The translations under genes were made by a program, and so were the position numbers. From NCBI RefSeq assembly GCF_041438805.1, contig NZ_CP109190.1, positions 4,402,001-4,466,000 of the forward strand: 64,000 bases of DNA. Direction: 5' to 3'. Below, one piece after another: positions 45,998-55,571 of the stretch. This DNA is from Streptomyces sp. NBC_01707 (lineage in GTDB: Bacteria > Actinomycetota > Actinomycetes > Streptomycetales > Streptomycetaceae). Below the pieces are notes generated by a model. It saw only the letters and a list, made by a program, of their open reading frames with translations, did not search any database and was not told the DNA's origin. How positions within the stretch are numbered: the first letter of the stretch is position 1; each line of letters opens with the position of its first letter.

Positions 45998-46957
45998 ATG
46001 AGCACTTCCTCGTACCTGACCAGACGAGTTCTCCAAGCCGTCGTGGTGATCGTCATCGTGACGATCGTGGTCTTCGGTCTGCTGCACGCCCTGCCCGGGG
46101 GTCCCGCTCGCGGGATCCTCGGCCCGCAGGCCACGGCGCAGCAGATCGCGTCCTTCAACCACGAGCAGGGCCTCGACAAGCCCCTCCCCGTGCAGTACTT
46201 CTACTACCTGAATCAGCTGCTGCACGGCGACCTCGGAACCTCGTACACACTCAATGAGCCGGTCTCCCAGCTCATTACCGAGCGGCTGGCCAAGACCCTG
46301 CTCCTCACCGCCCTGTCGGCGGTCGTCGGCCTCGTGCTGGCGATCCCGTTGGGCATGTGGCAGGCGGTCCGGCGCAACAAGCCGGTCGACTACGTCATCA
46401 CCACGCTGAGCTTCATCGCCTACTCCACGCCCGTCTACTTCCTCGGGCTGATCCTGGTGCTGGTGTTCAGTCAGGCGCTGCCGTGGTTCCCGTCCCAGGC
46501 TCCGCAGGGGGACACGCTCGCCCAGGTGCTCGCCGACCCGCAGGCGCTGGTGCTGCCGGTCGTCGCCGGTGCCGCCTCGATGATCGCGGTGTTCAGCCGC
46601 TACATGCGGGCGGCCACCCTGGAGAACCTCTCCGAGGACTACGTCAGGACGGCGCGGGCCGGCGGTTCCCGCTCCCGCGCCATCCTGTGGCGTCATGTGT
46701 TCCGCAACTCGCTGACGCCGGTGGTCGCCATGCTCGGCTACTACGTGCCGGTGCTGTTCGGCGGCGCGCTGGTGGTCGAGCAGCTCTTCAACTACCCCGG
46801 TATGGGCCTGCTCTTCTGGACGGCCGCACAGTCGTCCGACTACCCGGTGCTGCTGGGCTGTGTGCTGGTCATCGCGACCGCCACGGTGGTCGGCACACTG
46901 CTCGCCGACATCGTCCAGCGGATCATCGACCCCCGAGTGAAGGCAGGCCGGGCATGA
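45998..46957 (+). CDS. ABC transporter permease (DppB-type)
   Basis: 319 residues, six predicted membrane helices starting at about 10-30. The ~70-residue loop after the first helix and the cytoplasmic coupling block (ENLSEDYVRTARAGG) are typical of DppB/OppB. GGAAAA precedes the ATG. Its stop overlaps the next start (ATGA). Confidence 0.93.
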   Translation: MSTSSYLTRRVLQAVVVIVIVTIVVFGLLHALPGGPARGILGPQATAQQIASFNHEQGLDKPLPVQYFYYLNQLLHGDLGTSYTLNEPVSQLITERLAKTLLLTALSAVVGLVLAIPLGMWQAVRRNKPVDYVITTLSFIAYSTPVYFLGLILVLVFSQALPWFPSQAPQGDTLAQVLADPQALVLPVVAGAASMIAVFSRYMRAATLENLSEDYVRTARAGGSRSRAILWRHVFRNSLTPVVAMLGYYVPVLFGGALVVEQLFNYPGMGLLFWTAAQSSDYPVLLGCVLVIATATVVGTLLADIVQRIIDPRVKAGRA

Positions 46958-47853
46958 GCGCCGTCATCCAGCCGGGCCAGGCGCCCACCACGGCCACCGC
47001 CGCCGACAGCCCGTCCGGCTACCGGCTCGCCGTCCGGCGCTTCCTGCGCAACCGGCTCGCCGTGGTCGGGCTCGGCGTCGTGGTCTTCTTCTTCCTGCTC
47101 TGCTTCGTCGGTCCGCTGGTGTACTCCACCGACCAGACCCACACGATGCTCCAGCAGGTCAATCTCGCACCCAGCGGCTCGCACTGGCTCGGCACCGACG
47201 CGGTCGGCCACGACGAACTGGGCCGGCTGATGTACGGCGGCAAGGTGTCGCTCATCGTCGGTCTGGCCGCAGGCATCCTGGCCACGGTGATCGGCACCCT
47301 GTGGGGCGCCGTCGCCGGCTACGCGGGCGGCTGGATCGACGCGGTCATGATGCGGATCGTGGACGCGGGGATCGCCATCCCGGCGCTCTTCATCCTGCTG
47401 GTGGTCTCGGCCATCACCACCCCGGGCCTGACGGGGCTGATCGTCATCCTGGGCTTCGTCTCCTGGCTGGTGCCGTCCCGGCTGATCCGGGCCGAGACGC
47501 TGAGCCTGAAGAACCGCGACTACGTCCTGACCCTGCGGGCCATCGGCGGAACGCACGCCCGGGCGATCACCCGGCACATCCTGCCGAACTCGGTCTCGAC
47601 CATCATCGTCGCGGCCACGTTCCAGATCGCCGACGCCATCCTGCTGGTCGCCTACGTCTCCTACCTGGGCCTGGGCGTCCAGCCGCCGGCCACCGACTGG
47701 GGCGGCATGCTCTCGGCCGGTCTCACCGCCGCGTACTCCGGCTACTGGTGGCTCATCCTGCCGCCGGGCCTGGCCATCATCCTGGTGGTGTGGGCGTTCA
47801 ACGCGATCGGGGACGGGCTCCGCGACGCATTCGACGTGAGGGGACGCGGATGA
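46954..47853 (+). CDS. ABC transporter permease (DppC-type)
   Basis: 299 residues. First helix about 34-56, a short extracellular segment with HWLGTDAVGHDELGRLMYGG, which is the DppC/OppC signature, then five more helices and the coupling block LSLKNRDYVLTLRAIGG. Overlaps both neighbours by ATGA, so the three membrane/ATPase genes are translationally coupled. Confidence 0.94.
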   Translation: MSAVIQPGQAPTTATAADSPSGYRLAVRRFLRNRLAVVGLGVVVFFFLLCFVGPLVYSTDQTHTMLQQVNLAPSGSHWLGTDAVGHDELGRLMYGGKVSLIVGLAAGILATVIGTLWGAVAGYAGGWIDAVMMRIVDAGIAIPALFILLVVSAITTPGLTGLIVILGFVSWLVPSRLIRAETLSLKNRDYVLTLRAIGGTHARAITRHILPNSVSTIIVAATFQIADAILLVAYVSYLGLGVQPPATDWGGMLSAGLTAAYSGYWWLILPPGLAIILVVWAFNAIGDGLRDAFDVRGRG

Positions 47854-49559
47854 CCGCCACCCAGGGCTCCGCCGCCCCGCCGGCCGGGCCGATTCTCGAA
47901 CTCGACGGCCTCGGCGTCGTCTTCACCACCGAGACCGGCGAAGTTCCGGCCGTCCGGGGCGTCTCCCTGCACGTCAGCCCCGGTGAGACGCTCGCCCTGG
48001 TCGGCGAGTCGGGCTCCGGAAAGTCCACCATCGCGCTGGCCGCGATGGGACTGCTGGACGGCAACGCCCGCGCCACCGGCTTCGCCACCATCGCCGGCAC
48101 CCCGGTGGTCGGTGCCCGTGAGGCCGATCTGGCGGCGCTGCGCGGCCGGACCGTCTCCATGGTGTTCCAGGAGCCGGCCACCGCACTGGACCCGCTGACC
48201 CGGATCGGCAAGCAGATCGCCGAGGTGATCCGCAACCACCGCCAGGTGTCCGCCAAGGACGCCGCCGCCGAGGCCGTCGAACTCCTGCGCAAGGTCGGCA
48301 TCCCCGAGCCGGAGAGGCGGGCCACCGCCTACCCCTTCCAGCTCTCCGGCGGACAGCGTCAGCGGGTGGTCATCGCCATGGCCATCGCCAACGAGCCCGC
48401 CCTGCTGATCGCCGACGAGCCGACCACCGCGCTGGACGTCACGGTGCAGGCCGAGATCCTGGACCTGCTGCGCCGGCTCGCCGTCGAGACCGGCACCGGT
48501 GTCCTGCTGGTCACGCACAACATGGGCGTCGTCGCGGACTTCGCCGACCGGGTCGCCGTGATGTACCAGGGTGAGATCGTGGAGACCGGACCCGTCGAGG
48601 ACGTGCTGCTCCGACCGTCCCACGACTACACCAAGCGGCTGCTGGCCGCGGTACCCCGGCTGTCGGTCGCGGAGGCGGGCCGGCCGGCCGCGCCGGCCGC
48701 CGCCCCCCGCCCGGACACCGATCCTGTGGTCGAACTCCGCGACATATCCGTGGTGTTCGGTCGCGGCAAGGGCGCCGTGCGGGCTCTGGACGGGGTCTCC
48801 CTCGCCGTCCACGCCGGGGAGACCCTGGGTCTGGTGGGCGAGTCGGGTTCCGGCAAGTCCACCGCGTCCCGGGTCGCGCTCGGTCTGATCCCGCCGAGTT
48901 CCGGCACCGTCTCACTGTTCGGCACCGACCTGGGCCGCACCCGGTCCCGGGCCCGCCGGGCGCTGCGGGCCGGTATCGGCGTGGTCCTCCAGGACCCCGT
49001 GGCCTCGCTGGACGCCCGGATGACGGTCGGCGAGTGCATCGCCGAGCCGCTCAGGGTGCACCGCCGTGAGCTCTCCGCCAAGGACCGCCGGAGCAAGGTG
49101 GCCGACGTCCTCGACCGGGTCCGGCTGCCGCGTGAACTCGCCCGGCGCGCCCCCCGGGAGCTGTCCGGCGGTCAGCGCCAGCGGGTCAGCCTGGCCCGCG
49201 CCCTGGTCCTGGAGCCCCGGCTGCTGGTCGCCGACGAGCCCACCAGCGCGCTCGACGTGAGCGTGCAGGAGGCGGTACTCGAAGTGATCTCCGAGCTCCA
49301 GCACGAGCTGGGCTTCGCCTGTCTTTTCGTCTCCCACGACCTGGCCGTCGTACAGCACTTCGCGCAGCGCGTCGTGGTGATGCGGGCCGGCCGGATCGAG
49401 GAGCAGGGCCCCACCGGCGCGACCCTGCTGCACCCGGAGACCGACTACACCCGCCGGCTGCTGGCCGCCGTGCCGGTGCCCGACCCGGTGATCCAGCGCG
49501 GCCGCAGAGCCGAACGTCTGGCCACCCTGGCAGCCGGCCGGACGGAGGCCCAGGTATGA
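47850..49559 (+). CDS. ABC transporter ATPase, two nucleotide-binding domains fused (DppD-DppF)
   Basis: 569 residues. Two complete ATPase domains in one chain: Walker [10 protein letters not shown] at 52-60 and again in the second half, LSGGQRQRV signatures in both, and Walker [13 protein letters not shown] and [12 protein letters not shown]. Each half keeps the C-terminal peptide-transporter tail ([12 protein letters not shown] and [11 protein letters not shown]). It corresponds to a fusion of DppD and DppF. GAGGGG lies before ATG 47850. It ends in an ATGA overlap with the kinase gene. Confidence 0.95.
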   Translation: MTATQGSAAPPAGPILELDGLGVVFTTETGEVPAVRGVSLHVSPGETLALVGESGSGKSTIALAAMGLLDGNARATGFATIAGTPVVGAREADLAALRGRTVSMVFQEPATALDPLTRIGKQIAEVIRNHRQVSAKDAAAEAVELLRKVGIPEPERRATAYPFQLSGGQRQRVVIAMAIANEPALLIADEPTTALDVTVQAEILDLLRRLAVETGTGVLLVTHNMGVVADFADRVAVMYQGEIVETGPVEDVLLRPSHDYTKRLLAAVPRLSVAEAGRPAAPAAAPRPDTDPVVELRDISVVFGRGKGAVRALDGVSLAVHAGETLGLVGESGSGKSTASRVALGLIPPSSGTVSLFGTDLGRTRSRARRALRAGIGVVLQDPVASLDARMTVGECIAEPLRVHRRELSAKDRRSKVADVLDRVRLPRELARRAPRELSGGQRQRVSLARALVLEPRLLVADEPTSALDVSVQEAVLEVISELQHELGFACLFVSHDLAVVQHFAQRVVVMRAGRIEEQGPTGATLLHPETDYTRRLLAAVPVPDPVIQRGRRAERLATLAAGRTEAQV

Positions 49560-50491
49560 GCTTCCGTGACCGTACGCTCTTCGCCGGAGTGGACATCGGC
49601 GGCACCACGACCCAGGTGGTGGTCTGCGCAGAGGACCTCACCGTGCTGGACCGCTCGGAGGTGGCGACCCCGGCGGCCGACGGCGGCCGGGCCATGATCG
49701 GCGCGGCCCTGGGCGCGCTGGCCCCGCTGCTGGAGCGCACCCCCGGCCGGCTCGCCGGCTGCGGGGTCGGCGCGGCCGGCGTGGTGGACGCCGCCACCGG
49801 CCGCATCCTGGTGGCCAGCGACTCCTTCTCCGGCTGGGCCGGTTTCGCGGTGACGGACGCCGTCGAGGAGGCGCTGGGGGTCCCGGCGTTCCTGGACAAC
49901 GACGTCAACGCCTTCCTCTACGGGGAGGTGTCCGGCGGCGCCGTGCGCGGCGAGTCGGACGTCCTCGGGATGACGCTGGGCACCGGGGTCGGCGGCGCGT
50001 TGTGGACCGGCGGCGCGCTGTTCGCCGGGCCGCACGGCGCGGCCGGCGAGATCGGGCACATCCCCGGCTTCGGTGATCTGCTCTGCTCGTGCGGCGGCCG
50101 GGGCCATCTGGAGACCCTGGCCTCCGGACGTTCCATCGGCGCCCGTTACGCGGAGCGCACCGGCCGCCGGCTGACCGCCCGCGAGGTCGCACAGGCCGCC
50201 GGCCGCGGTGACCAGGACGCCCTCGCGGTGTACGACGCCGCCGCTGCCGGGATCGCTCAGGCGATCGTGATGACGGCGGGCGTCGTCGACATCACCACGG
50301 TGGTGGTCGGTGGCGGGGTCAGCCGGGCCTGGTCCCTGCTGGAACCCCTCATCCTGTCGTCGCTGGCCGCCGACCCACCGGTCAGCGGCCACCCGGTCCG
50401 GCTGGTCAAGGCGGCCCTCGCCTCCGACGCGGTGCCGGTCGGCGCCGCGGCGCGGGCCCGACGGGAGCTGATGGTGAAGGCCGGGGTCTGA
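49556..50491 (+). CDS. ROK-family sugar kinase
   Basis: 311 residues. ATP phosphate motif GVDIGGTT (11-18), the catalytic Asp region FLDNDVNAF, GEIGHIPG and the zinc motif CSCGGRGHLE; there is no DNA-binding domain, so it is a kinase rather than a regulator. Glucose, N-acetylglucosamine or N-acetylmannosamine are typical substrates. Last gene of the transporter operon, overlapping the ATPase by 4 nt and followed by a terminator. It suggests the imported compound carries a sugar that is phosphorylated in the cell. Confidence 0.92.
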   Translation: MSFRDRTLFAGVDIGGTTTQVVVCAEDLTVLDRSEVATPAADGGRAMIGAALGALAPLLERTPGRLAGCGVGAAGVVDAATGRILVASDSFSGWAGFAVTDAVEEALGVPAFLDNDVNAFLYGEVSGGAVRGESDVLGMTLGTGVGGALWTGGALFAGPHGAAGEIGHIPGFGDLLCSCGGRGHLETLASGRSIGARYAERTGRRLTAREVAQAAGRGDQDALAVYDAAAAGIAQAIVMTAGVVDITTVVVGGGVSRAWSLLEPLILSSLAADPPVSGHPVRLVKAALASDAVPVGAAARARRELMVKAGV

Positions 50492-50519
50492 GGCGGCCCG
50501 GTCTCGGGCGACACCCGTA

Positions 50520-50561
50520 CGCTCCGGTGCCACGTGCCCTGTGCGGCGCAGCACCGGAGCG
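50520..50561 (+). terminator. Hairpin terminator of the transporter operon
   Basis: An 11-bp perfect stem (50520-50530 with 50551-50561) around a 20-nt loop, 29 bp beyond the kinase stop codon. Confidence 0.75.
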
Positions 50562-50664
50562 GGCCCTCCGAGACCGGCCCCCGCTCCCCGGTCGCCCGGG
50601 GATCCACACCCCACGTGACCGACCCCACCCCCCACTCGGTTGAAACTCCCGCAACAATGAACCT

Positions 50665-51660
50665 GTGATCACTTCGCCGCCACGGAGCACCCAGCGACGC
50701 GCCGAGCACGCTTCGACGCCGTACGTCGACCTGTCGCGTGCCGAATGGAGTGCCCTGCGCGACAAGACCCCGCTGCCGCTGACCGCCGCCGAGGTCGAGC
50801 AGCTGCGCGGGCTCGGGGACGTCATCGACCTCGACGAGGTACGGGACGTCTACCTGCCGCTCTCCCGGCTCCTGAACCTCTACGTCCAGGCCACCTCCGG
50901 CCTGCGCGGCGCCCTCAACACCTTCCTCGGGGACGCGGGCAACGGCCACGGTGCGCAGCGCGGCACTCCTTTCGTCATAGGGGTCGCGGGCAGTGTCGCC
51001 GTCGGCAAGTCCACCAGTGCCCGTATCCTCCAGGCGCTGCTGGCCCGCTGGCCCGAGCACCCCCGGGTCGAGCTGGTGACCACGGACGGTTTCCTGCTGC
51101 CGATGAAGGAGCTCCAGGCGCGCGGGCTGATGTCGCGCAAGGGGTTCCCGGAGTCGTACGACCGACGCGCCCTGACCCGTTTCGTCGCCGACATCAAGGC
51201 CGGCAAGGACGAGGTGACGGCCCCCGTCTACTCGCACCTGATCTACGACATCGTGCCGGGCGAGCGGCTCACGGTGCGCCGCCCCGACATCCTGATCGTC
51301 GAGGGCCTCAACGTGCTGCAGCCCGCGCTGCCCGGCAAGGACGGCCGCACCAGGGTCGGGCTCGCCGACTACTTCGACTTCAGTGTGTACGTGGACGCGC
51401 GGGCCGAGGACATCGAGACCTGGTATCTCAACCGCTTCCGCAAGCTGCGCGAGACCGCGTTCCAGAACCCGTTCTCGTACTTCCGCAAGTACACACAGGT
51501 CTCCGAGGAGGAGGCCATGGAGTACGCCCGCACCATGTGGCGGACCATCAACAAGCCCAACCTGCTGGAAAATGTCGCCCCCACCCGGGGCCGTGCCACC
51601 CTGGTGCTGCGGAAGGGCCCGGATCACAAGGTCCAACGTCTGTCGCTGCGCAAGCTCTGA
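50665..51660 (+). CDS. coaA: Type I pantothenate kinase
   Basis: 331 residues. Phosphorylates pantothenate, the first step to CoA. Walker [19 protein letters not shown], the [10 protein letters not shown] block and [16 protein letters not shown] are all family-specific. The start is GTG 50665; AACAAT lies 6 nt upstream with no ribosome-binding site, so the mRNA is probably leaderless. AcpS, which uses CoA, is encoded about 13 kb away in the window. Confidence 0.96.
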   Translation: MITSPPRSTQRRAEHASTPYVDLSRAEWSALRDKTPLPLTAAEVEQLRGLGDVIDLDEVRDVYLPLSRLLNLYVQATSGLRGALNTFLGDAGNGHGAQRGTPFVIGVAGSVAVGKSTSARILQALLARWPEHPRVELVTTDGFLLPMKELQARGLMSRKGFPESYDRRALTRFVADIKAGKDEVTAPVYSHLIYDIVPGERLTVRRPDILIVEGLNVLQPALPGKDGRTRVGLADYFDFSVYVDARAEDIETWYLNRFRKLRETAFQNPFSYFRKYTQVSEEEAMEYARTMWRTINKPNLLENVAPTRGRATLVLRKGPDHKVQRLSLRKL

Positions 51661-51686
51661 GAACCCGACCTCCCGGGAGTACCCGC

Positions 51687-52640
51687 GTGCTGCACCTGCG
51701 CCTGATCGTCCCCGCCGACCGTACGGACGAGGTGCTCCATCTCGTCGAGCACACCGTCGGCGCCACGCATCTGGTGGTACTGCCGGCGGCCGCCCGTGAC
51801 CCGGCGGGCGACGTGGTGCTGTTCGACGTGGCGCGCGAGGCGGGCGACGAGCTGATCAGCGCCCTGCGCGCACTCGGTGTCGACGAGTCCGGCTCGATCA
51901 CCGTCGAGCACTCGGACCTGACGCTCTCCTCCCTCGCCGACCGGGCCAAGGAGGAGGCTCCGGGCGAAGGTGTGGACGCCGTGCTCTGGGAGAAGCTGAC
52001 GGACGCGACCCACGAGGAGTCGACGTTCAGCGTCACCTATGCGGCGTTCCTGGCGGTCGCGACGATGCTCGCCGCCTGCGGTGTGATGCTCGACAACGCG
52101 ATCCTGATCGTGGGCGCGATGGCGGTGGGCCCGGAGTTCGGACCGCTGGCCGGTATCTCCACGGCGCTGGTGCAGCGCGCCCCGCGTCTGGCGTGGCGTT
52201 CGCTGTGGACGCTGATCGCCGGGTTCGCCGTCGCGATAGTGGTGACGGTCGGATTCGCCTGGATGATGAACGCCTTCGGGCTGTTCACCGAGGCGATGAT
52301 CGAGGCGGCCAGGCCCAACACGGCGTTCATCTGGAAGCCGGACTGGATGTCGTTCGTGGTGGCCTTCCTGGCGGGCATCGCCGGGACGCTCTCCCTCACC
52401 TCGACCAAGTCCGGGGCACTGATCGGCGTCGCGATCTCGGTGACGACCGTGCCGGCCGCGGCCAATGCGGCGGTGGCGTTCAGCTACCGGGACTACGGGC
52501 AGATGTGGGGCTCGGTGGGCCAGCTGATGGCGAACCTCGCCGGGATCGTGCTCGCGGGGACGCTGACACTGCTGCTGCAGAAGGCGCTGTGGGCGGTCCG
52601 GCGCCGCCGGACCGCCGCCGCGGCGACAAGCCGCGCCTGA
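51687..52640 (+). CDS. DUF389 membrane protein
   Basis: 317 residues. N-terminal ~110-residue cytoplasmic ferredoxin-like domain, then five or six membrane helices of the DUF389 (UPF0126/TIGR00341-like) type with NAILIVGAMAVGPEFGPLAG as the most conserved block, ending in a short Arg-rich tail. Function unknown. GTG 51687 is chosen with GGGAG 7 nt upstream. It follows coaA by 26 bp. Confidence 0.88.
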   Translation: MLHLRLIVPADRTDEVLHLVEHTVGATHLVVLPAAARDPAGDVVLFDVAREAGDELISALRALGVDESGSITVEHSDLTLSSLADRAKEEAPGEGVDAVLWEKLTDATHEESTFSVTYAAFLAVATMLAACGVMLDNAILIVGAMAVGPEFGPLAGISTALVQRAPRLAWRSLWTLIAGFAVAIVVTVGFAWMMNAFGLFTEAMIEAARPNTAFIWKPDWMSFVVAFLAGIAGTLSLTSTKSGALIGVAISVTTVPAAANAAVAFSYRDYGQMWGSVGQLMANLAGIVLAGTLTLLLQKALWAVRRRRTAAAATSRA

Positions 52641-52646
52641 GAGAAG

Positions 52647-52686
52647 CGCCTGAGGGGCTCGATGCGTGCATCGGGCCCCTCAGGCG
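52647..52686. terminator. Bidirectional hairpin terminator between DUF389 gene and glmM
   Basis: A 12-bp perfect outer stem (52647-52658 with 52675-52686) continues through one G-U pair into a 6-bp inner stem (52660-52665 with 52668-52673). It lies between convergent genes. Confidence 0.85.
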
Positions 52687-52727
52687 TTCGGTGACAGTCA
52701 GCCGTTCGGCGACAGCGGGACGACGCG

Positions 52728-54089
52728 CTACCCGAGCGCGGACTTCACCACATCGGCCAGTCGCCCGGCGACGGACCGCGCCTGCTCGATGTCGGCCGCC
52801 TCGACCATGACCCGCACCAGTGGCTCGGTACCCGACTGGCGCAGCAGTACGCGGCCGGTGTCACCCAGCTCGCGCTCCGCCTCGTCGATCGCTGCCGACA
52901 GCTCCGCCGACGTCTCCACCCGGGACTTGTCGACGTCCGGGACGTTGATCAGGATCTGCGGGAGCCGCTGCATGACGCCGGCGAGTTCGGCGAGCGTACG
53001 GCCGGTGGCGACGACCCTGGCCGCCAGCAGCAGGCCGGTCAGCGTGCCGTCACCGGTCGTGGCGTGGTCGAGGACGATGACATGACCGGACTGCTCGCCG
53101 CCCAGCGCGAAGCCCTCGGCCTTCATCGACTCCAGCACGTACCGGTCGCCGACGGCGGTCTGGACGACGTGTATGCCCTCGCGCTCCATGGCGATCTTGA
53201 AGCCGAGGTTGGACATGACCGTGCCGACCACGGTGTCCTTGCGCAGTTGTCCGGCCTCGCGCATGGCGAGGGCGAGCACGGCCAGGATCTGGTCGCCGTC
53301 GACCTCCTCGCCCGAGGCGTCCACGGCGAGGCAGCGGTCGGCGTCGCCGTCGTGCGCGATACCGAAGTCGGCGCCGTGCTCGACGACGGCGGCCTTCAGC
53401 AGGTCCAGATGGGTGGATCCGCAGCCGGCGTTGATGTTCAGACCGTCGGGGGACGCACCGATCGTGATCACCTCGGCGCCGGCCCGTGCGAAGGCCTCGG
53501 GCGAGACCCGGGCGGCCGCGCCGTGCGCCTCGTCGAGGACGATCTTCAGCCCGTCGAGCCGGTTCGGCAGGACCGCGACAAGGTGCGCCACGTACCGGTC
53601 GAAGCCTTCCGCGTACTCCGTGACACGGCCCACACCGGCACCGGTCGGACGCTCCCACGGCGCACCGGTGCGGTGCTGCTCGTACAGGGTCTCGATCCGG
53701 TCCTCGAGCTCGTCGGAGAGCTTGTGGCCACCGCGGGCGATGAACTTGACCCCGTTGTCCGGCATGGCGTTGTGACTGGCGGAGAGCATCACGCCCAGGT
53801 CGGCGCCCAGCGCGCCGGTGAGGTACGCCACCGCGGGGGTGGGCAGCACACCGACGCGCAGGACGTCCACGCCCGCGCTCGCCAGACCGGCCACGACGGC
53901 GGCCTCCAGGAACTCTCCGGACGCGCGTGGGTCACGGCCCACCACGGCTGTCGGCCGCCGCTCACCGTCGAGGGTGCCCGTCTCGGCAAGTACATGCGCC
54001 GCAGCGACCGACAGGCCGAGCGCGAGCTCGGCCGTCAGATCCGCATTGGCGACACCGCGTACACCGTCCGTGCCGAAGAGTCGTCCCAC
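52728..54089 (-). CDS. glmM: Phosphoglucosamine mutase
   Basis: 453 residues. Converts glucosamine-6-P to glucosamine-1-P, the step after GlmS. N-terminal [10 protein letters not shown], phosphoserine loop SASHN (Ser105), metal loop HDGDADRC, sugar loop GGEQSGH and C-terminal phosphate loop [11 protein letters not shown] are all intact. GTG 54089 has GGAGGACACCA immediately upstream. It follows rpsI and its terminator on the same strand. Confidence 0.97.
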   Translation of the reverse strand: MGRLFGTDGVRGVANADLTAELALGLSVAAAHVLAETGTLDGERRPTAVVGRDPRASGEFLEAAVVAGLASAGVDVLRVGVLPTPAVAYLTGALGADLGVMLSASHNAMPDNGVKFIARGGHKLSDELEDRIETLYEQHRTGAPWERPTGAGVGRVTEYAEGFDRYVAHLVAVLPNRLDGLKIVLDEAHGAAARVSPEAFARAGAEVITIGASPDGLNINAGCGSTHLDLLKAAVVEHGADFGIAHDGDADRCLAVDASGEEVDGDQILAVLALAMREAGQLRKDTVVGTVMSNLGFKIAMEREGIHVVQTAVGDRYVLESMKAEGFALGGEQSGHVIVLDHATTGDGTLTGLLLAARVVATGRTLAELAGVMQRLPQILINVPDVDKSRVETSAELSAAIDEAERELGDTGRVLLRQSGTEPLVRVMVEAADIEQARSVAGRLADVVKSALG

Positions 54090-54244
54090 TGGTGTCCTCC
54101 GAAGATGCTCCGAAACCGAACCGCAAAAACAAAACAAGCCATCACAAGTCAAAACGACTCAGGGCAAGACGCAAGGCGAGACGCGTGGCGACGCGAAGAG
54201 TGATGCCGACCAGGGCGGGCCTATGAACGTCTCATGCCGTTATA

Positions 54245-54266
54245 CGCCCGTGGGCGTCTATAGACG
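54245..54266. repeat. Two overlapping perfect 12-bp palindromes upstream of glmM
   Basis: CGCCCGTGGGCG (54245-54256) and CGTCTATAGACG (54255-54266) overlap by two bases. They lie between the rpsI terminator and the glmM start. The second contains TATAGA and could be part of a promoter with an overlapping operator; no known regulator is implied. Confidence 0.45.
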
Positions 54267-54268
54267 AA

Positions 54269-54301
54269 CGCCCCGGAAGCACGAGAAGTGCCGCCGGGGC
54301 G
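54269..54301 (-). terminator. Hairpin terminator of rplM-rpsI
   Basis: An 8-bp outer stem (54269-54276 with 54294-54301) and a 4-bp inner stem (54279-54282 with 54288-54291), about 30 bp beyond the rpsI stop. Confidence 0.7.
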
Positions 54302-54328
54302 AACGTGTGAAGCAGTTGAGCAGGCGAT

Positions 54329-54856
54329 TTAGCGCTTGCTGTACTGCGGGGCCTTACGGGCCTTCTTGAGACCGGCCTTCTTGCGCTCGACCGCACGGTC
54401 GTCGCGGGAGAGGAAGCCGGCCTTCTTCAGCGGGGCGCGGTTGTTGTCCACGTCCGCCTCGTTCAGCGCACGGGCGACACCGAGGCGCAGGGCACCGGCC
54501 TGACCCGAGACGCCGCCACCCGAGATACGGGCGATGACGTCGTAGCGGTTGTCGAGCTCGAGCACCTTGAAGGGCTCGTTGACTTCCTGCTGGTGCACCT
54601 TGTTGGGGAAGTAGTCCTCAAGGGTGCGACCGTTGATCTTCCACTTGCCGGTGCCCGGAACGATCCGGACGCGGGCGATGGCGTTCTTCCGACGGCCAAG
54701 GCCGGCGGCGGGCTGCGGGTCGCCGAAGCGGGACGCCAGCGACTCGCTGGTGTACTCGCCCTCGACGGGAACCTCCGACTCGAAGGTGGTCACCTCGGCG
54801 AAGACCTCTTCGCCCTCGGTGCCCTCGACGGGGTTCTCAACAGTGGTCTCGGCCAC
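54329..54856 (-). CDS. rpsI: 30S ribosomal protein S9
   Basis: 175 residues. The S9 core starts near residue 50 ([17 protein letters not shown]) and ends with the standard [12 protein letters not shown]. The first ~48 residues are an acidic, Glu/Val-rich extension found in streptomycetes. Follows rplM by 44 bp. Confidence 0.97.
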   Translation of the reverse strand: MAETTVENPVEGTEGEEVFAEVTTFESEVPVEGEYTSESLASRFGDPQPAAGLGRRKNAIARVRIVPGTGKWKINGRTLEDYFPNKVHQQEVNEPFKVLELDNRYDVIARISGGGVSGQAGALRLGVARALNEADVDNNRAPLKKAGFLSRDDRAVERKKAGLKKARKAPQYSKR

Positions 54857-54900
54857 GATTCTCCTCAGATCTTTCTTTATGTCTTAGGGGGAGGCCGGAA

Positions 54901-55344
54901 CTACTGCGCGACCTGGGTGATCTCGAACGGGACCGGCTGCTGAGCAGCGTGCGGGTGCTGGTCGCCCGCGTAGACCTTGAGCTTCGAGAGCATCTGACGG
55001 CCCAGGGTGTTCTTGGGGATCATGCCCTTGATGGCCTTCTCGACGGCCTTCTCGGGGTTCTTCGAGAGGAGCTCGTCGTAACGCACGGAACGGAGACCGC
55101 CCGGGAAGCCCGAGTGGCGGTACGCCATCTTCTGGGTCTTCTTGTTACCGGAGAGGTGAACCTTCTCGGCGTTGATGATGATGACGAAGTCGCCCATGTC
55201 CATGTGGGGGGCGTAGATCGCCTTGTGCTTGCCTCGGAGGAGGTTCGCAGCCGTGGTGGCCAGGCGCCCCAGGACGATGTCCTCGGCGTCGATGATGTGC
55301 CACTGGCGAGTGACATCGCCGGGCTTGGGGCTGTACGTACGCAC
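54901..55344 (-). CDS. rplM: 50S ribosomal protein L13
   Basis: 147 residues, full length ([20 protein letters not shown] onward, with [11 protein letters not shown] and KGMIPKN). The start is GTG 55344 with GAAGG upstream. First gene of the rplM-rpsI operon; its promoter is predicted about 180 nt upstream, leaving a long leader that could carry autoregulation. Confidence 0.97.
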   Translation of the reverse strand: MRTYSPKPGDVTRQWHIIDAEDIVLGRLATTAANLLRGKHKAIYAPHMDMGDFVIIINAEKVHLSGNKKTQKMAYRHSGFPGGLRSVRYDELLSKNPEKAVEKAIKGMIPKNTLGRQMLSKLKVYAGDQHPHAAQQPVPFEITQVAQ

Positions 55345-55529
55345 TTCGTAGCCTTCGCTTCTTCAGTGGATGAGGTCCAGACACATGGCACCCCTGAAGC
55401 GATCATGCAGCTGGGGCCCACAATGCCGGGAACGCTGCCCGTATGCGAGCCACTGGTAACTGCTCCAGAGAACCTACGTAAGGGCTCTTCGCGTGAGAAC
55501 GACGAAGCCCATACGTATAACAACCCCCG

Positions 55530-55559
55530 ACAGTACCCGCACCGCCCGGGACGGGTCAA
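55530..55559 (-). promoter_or_regulatory. Housekeeping promoter of rplM-rpsI
   Basis: TTGACC (55554-55559), 18-bp spacer, TACTGT (55530-55535) on the minus strand. The predicted start is near 55523, giving a leader of about 180 nt. That leader includes GGGCTTCG with a bulged complement CGAAGAGCCC near 55485-55509. Confidence 0.65.
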
Positions 55560-55571
55560 AACGCGCCGCCT

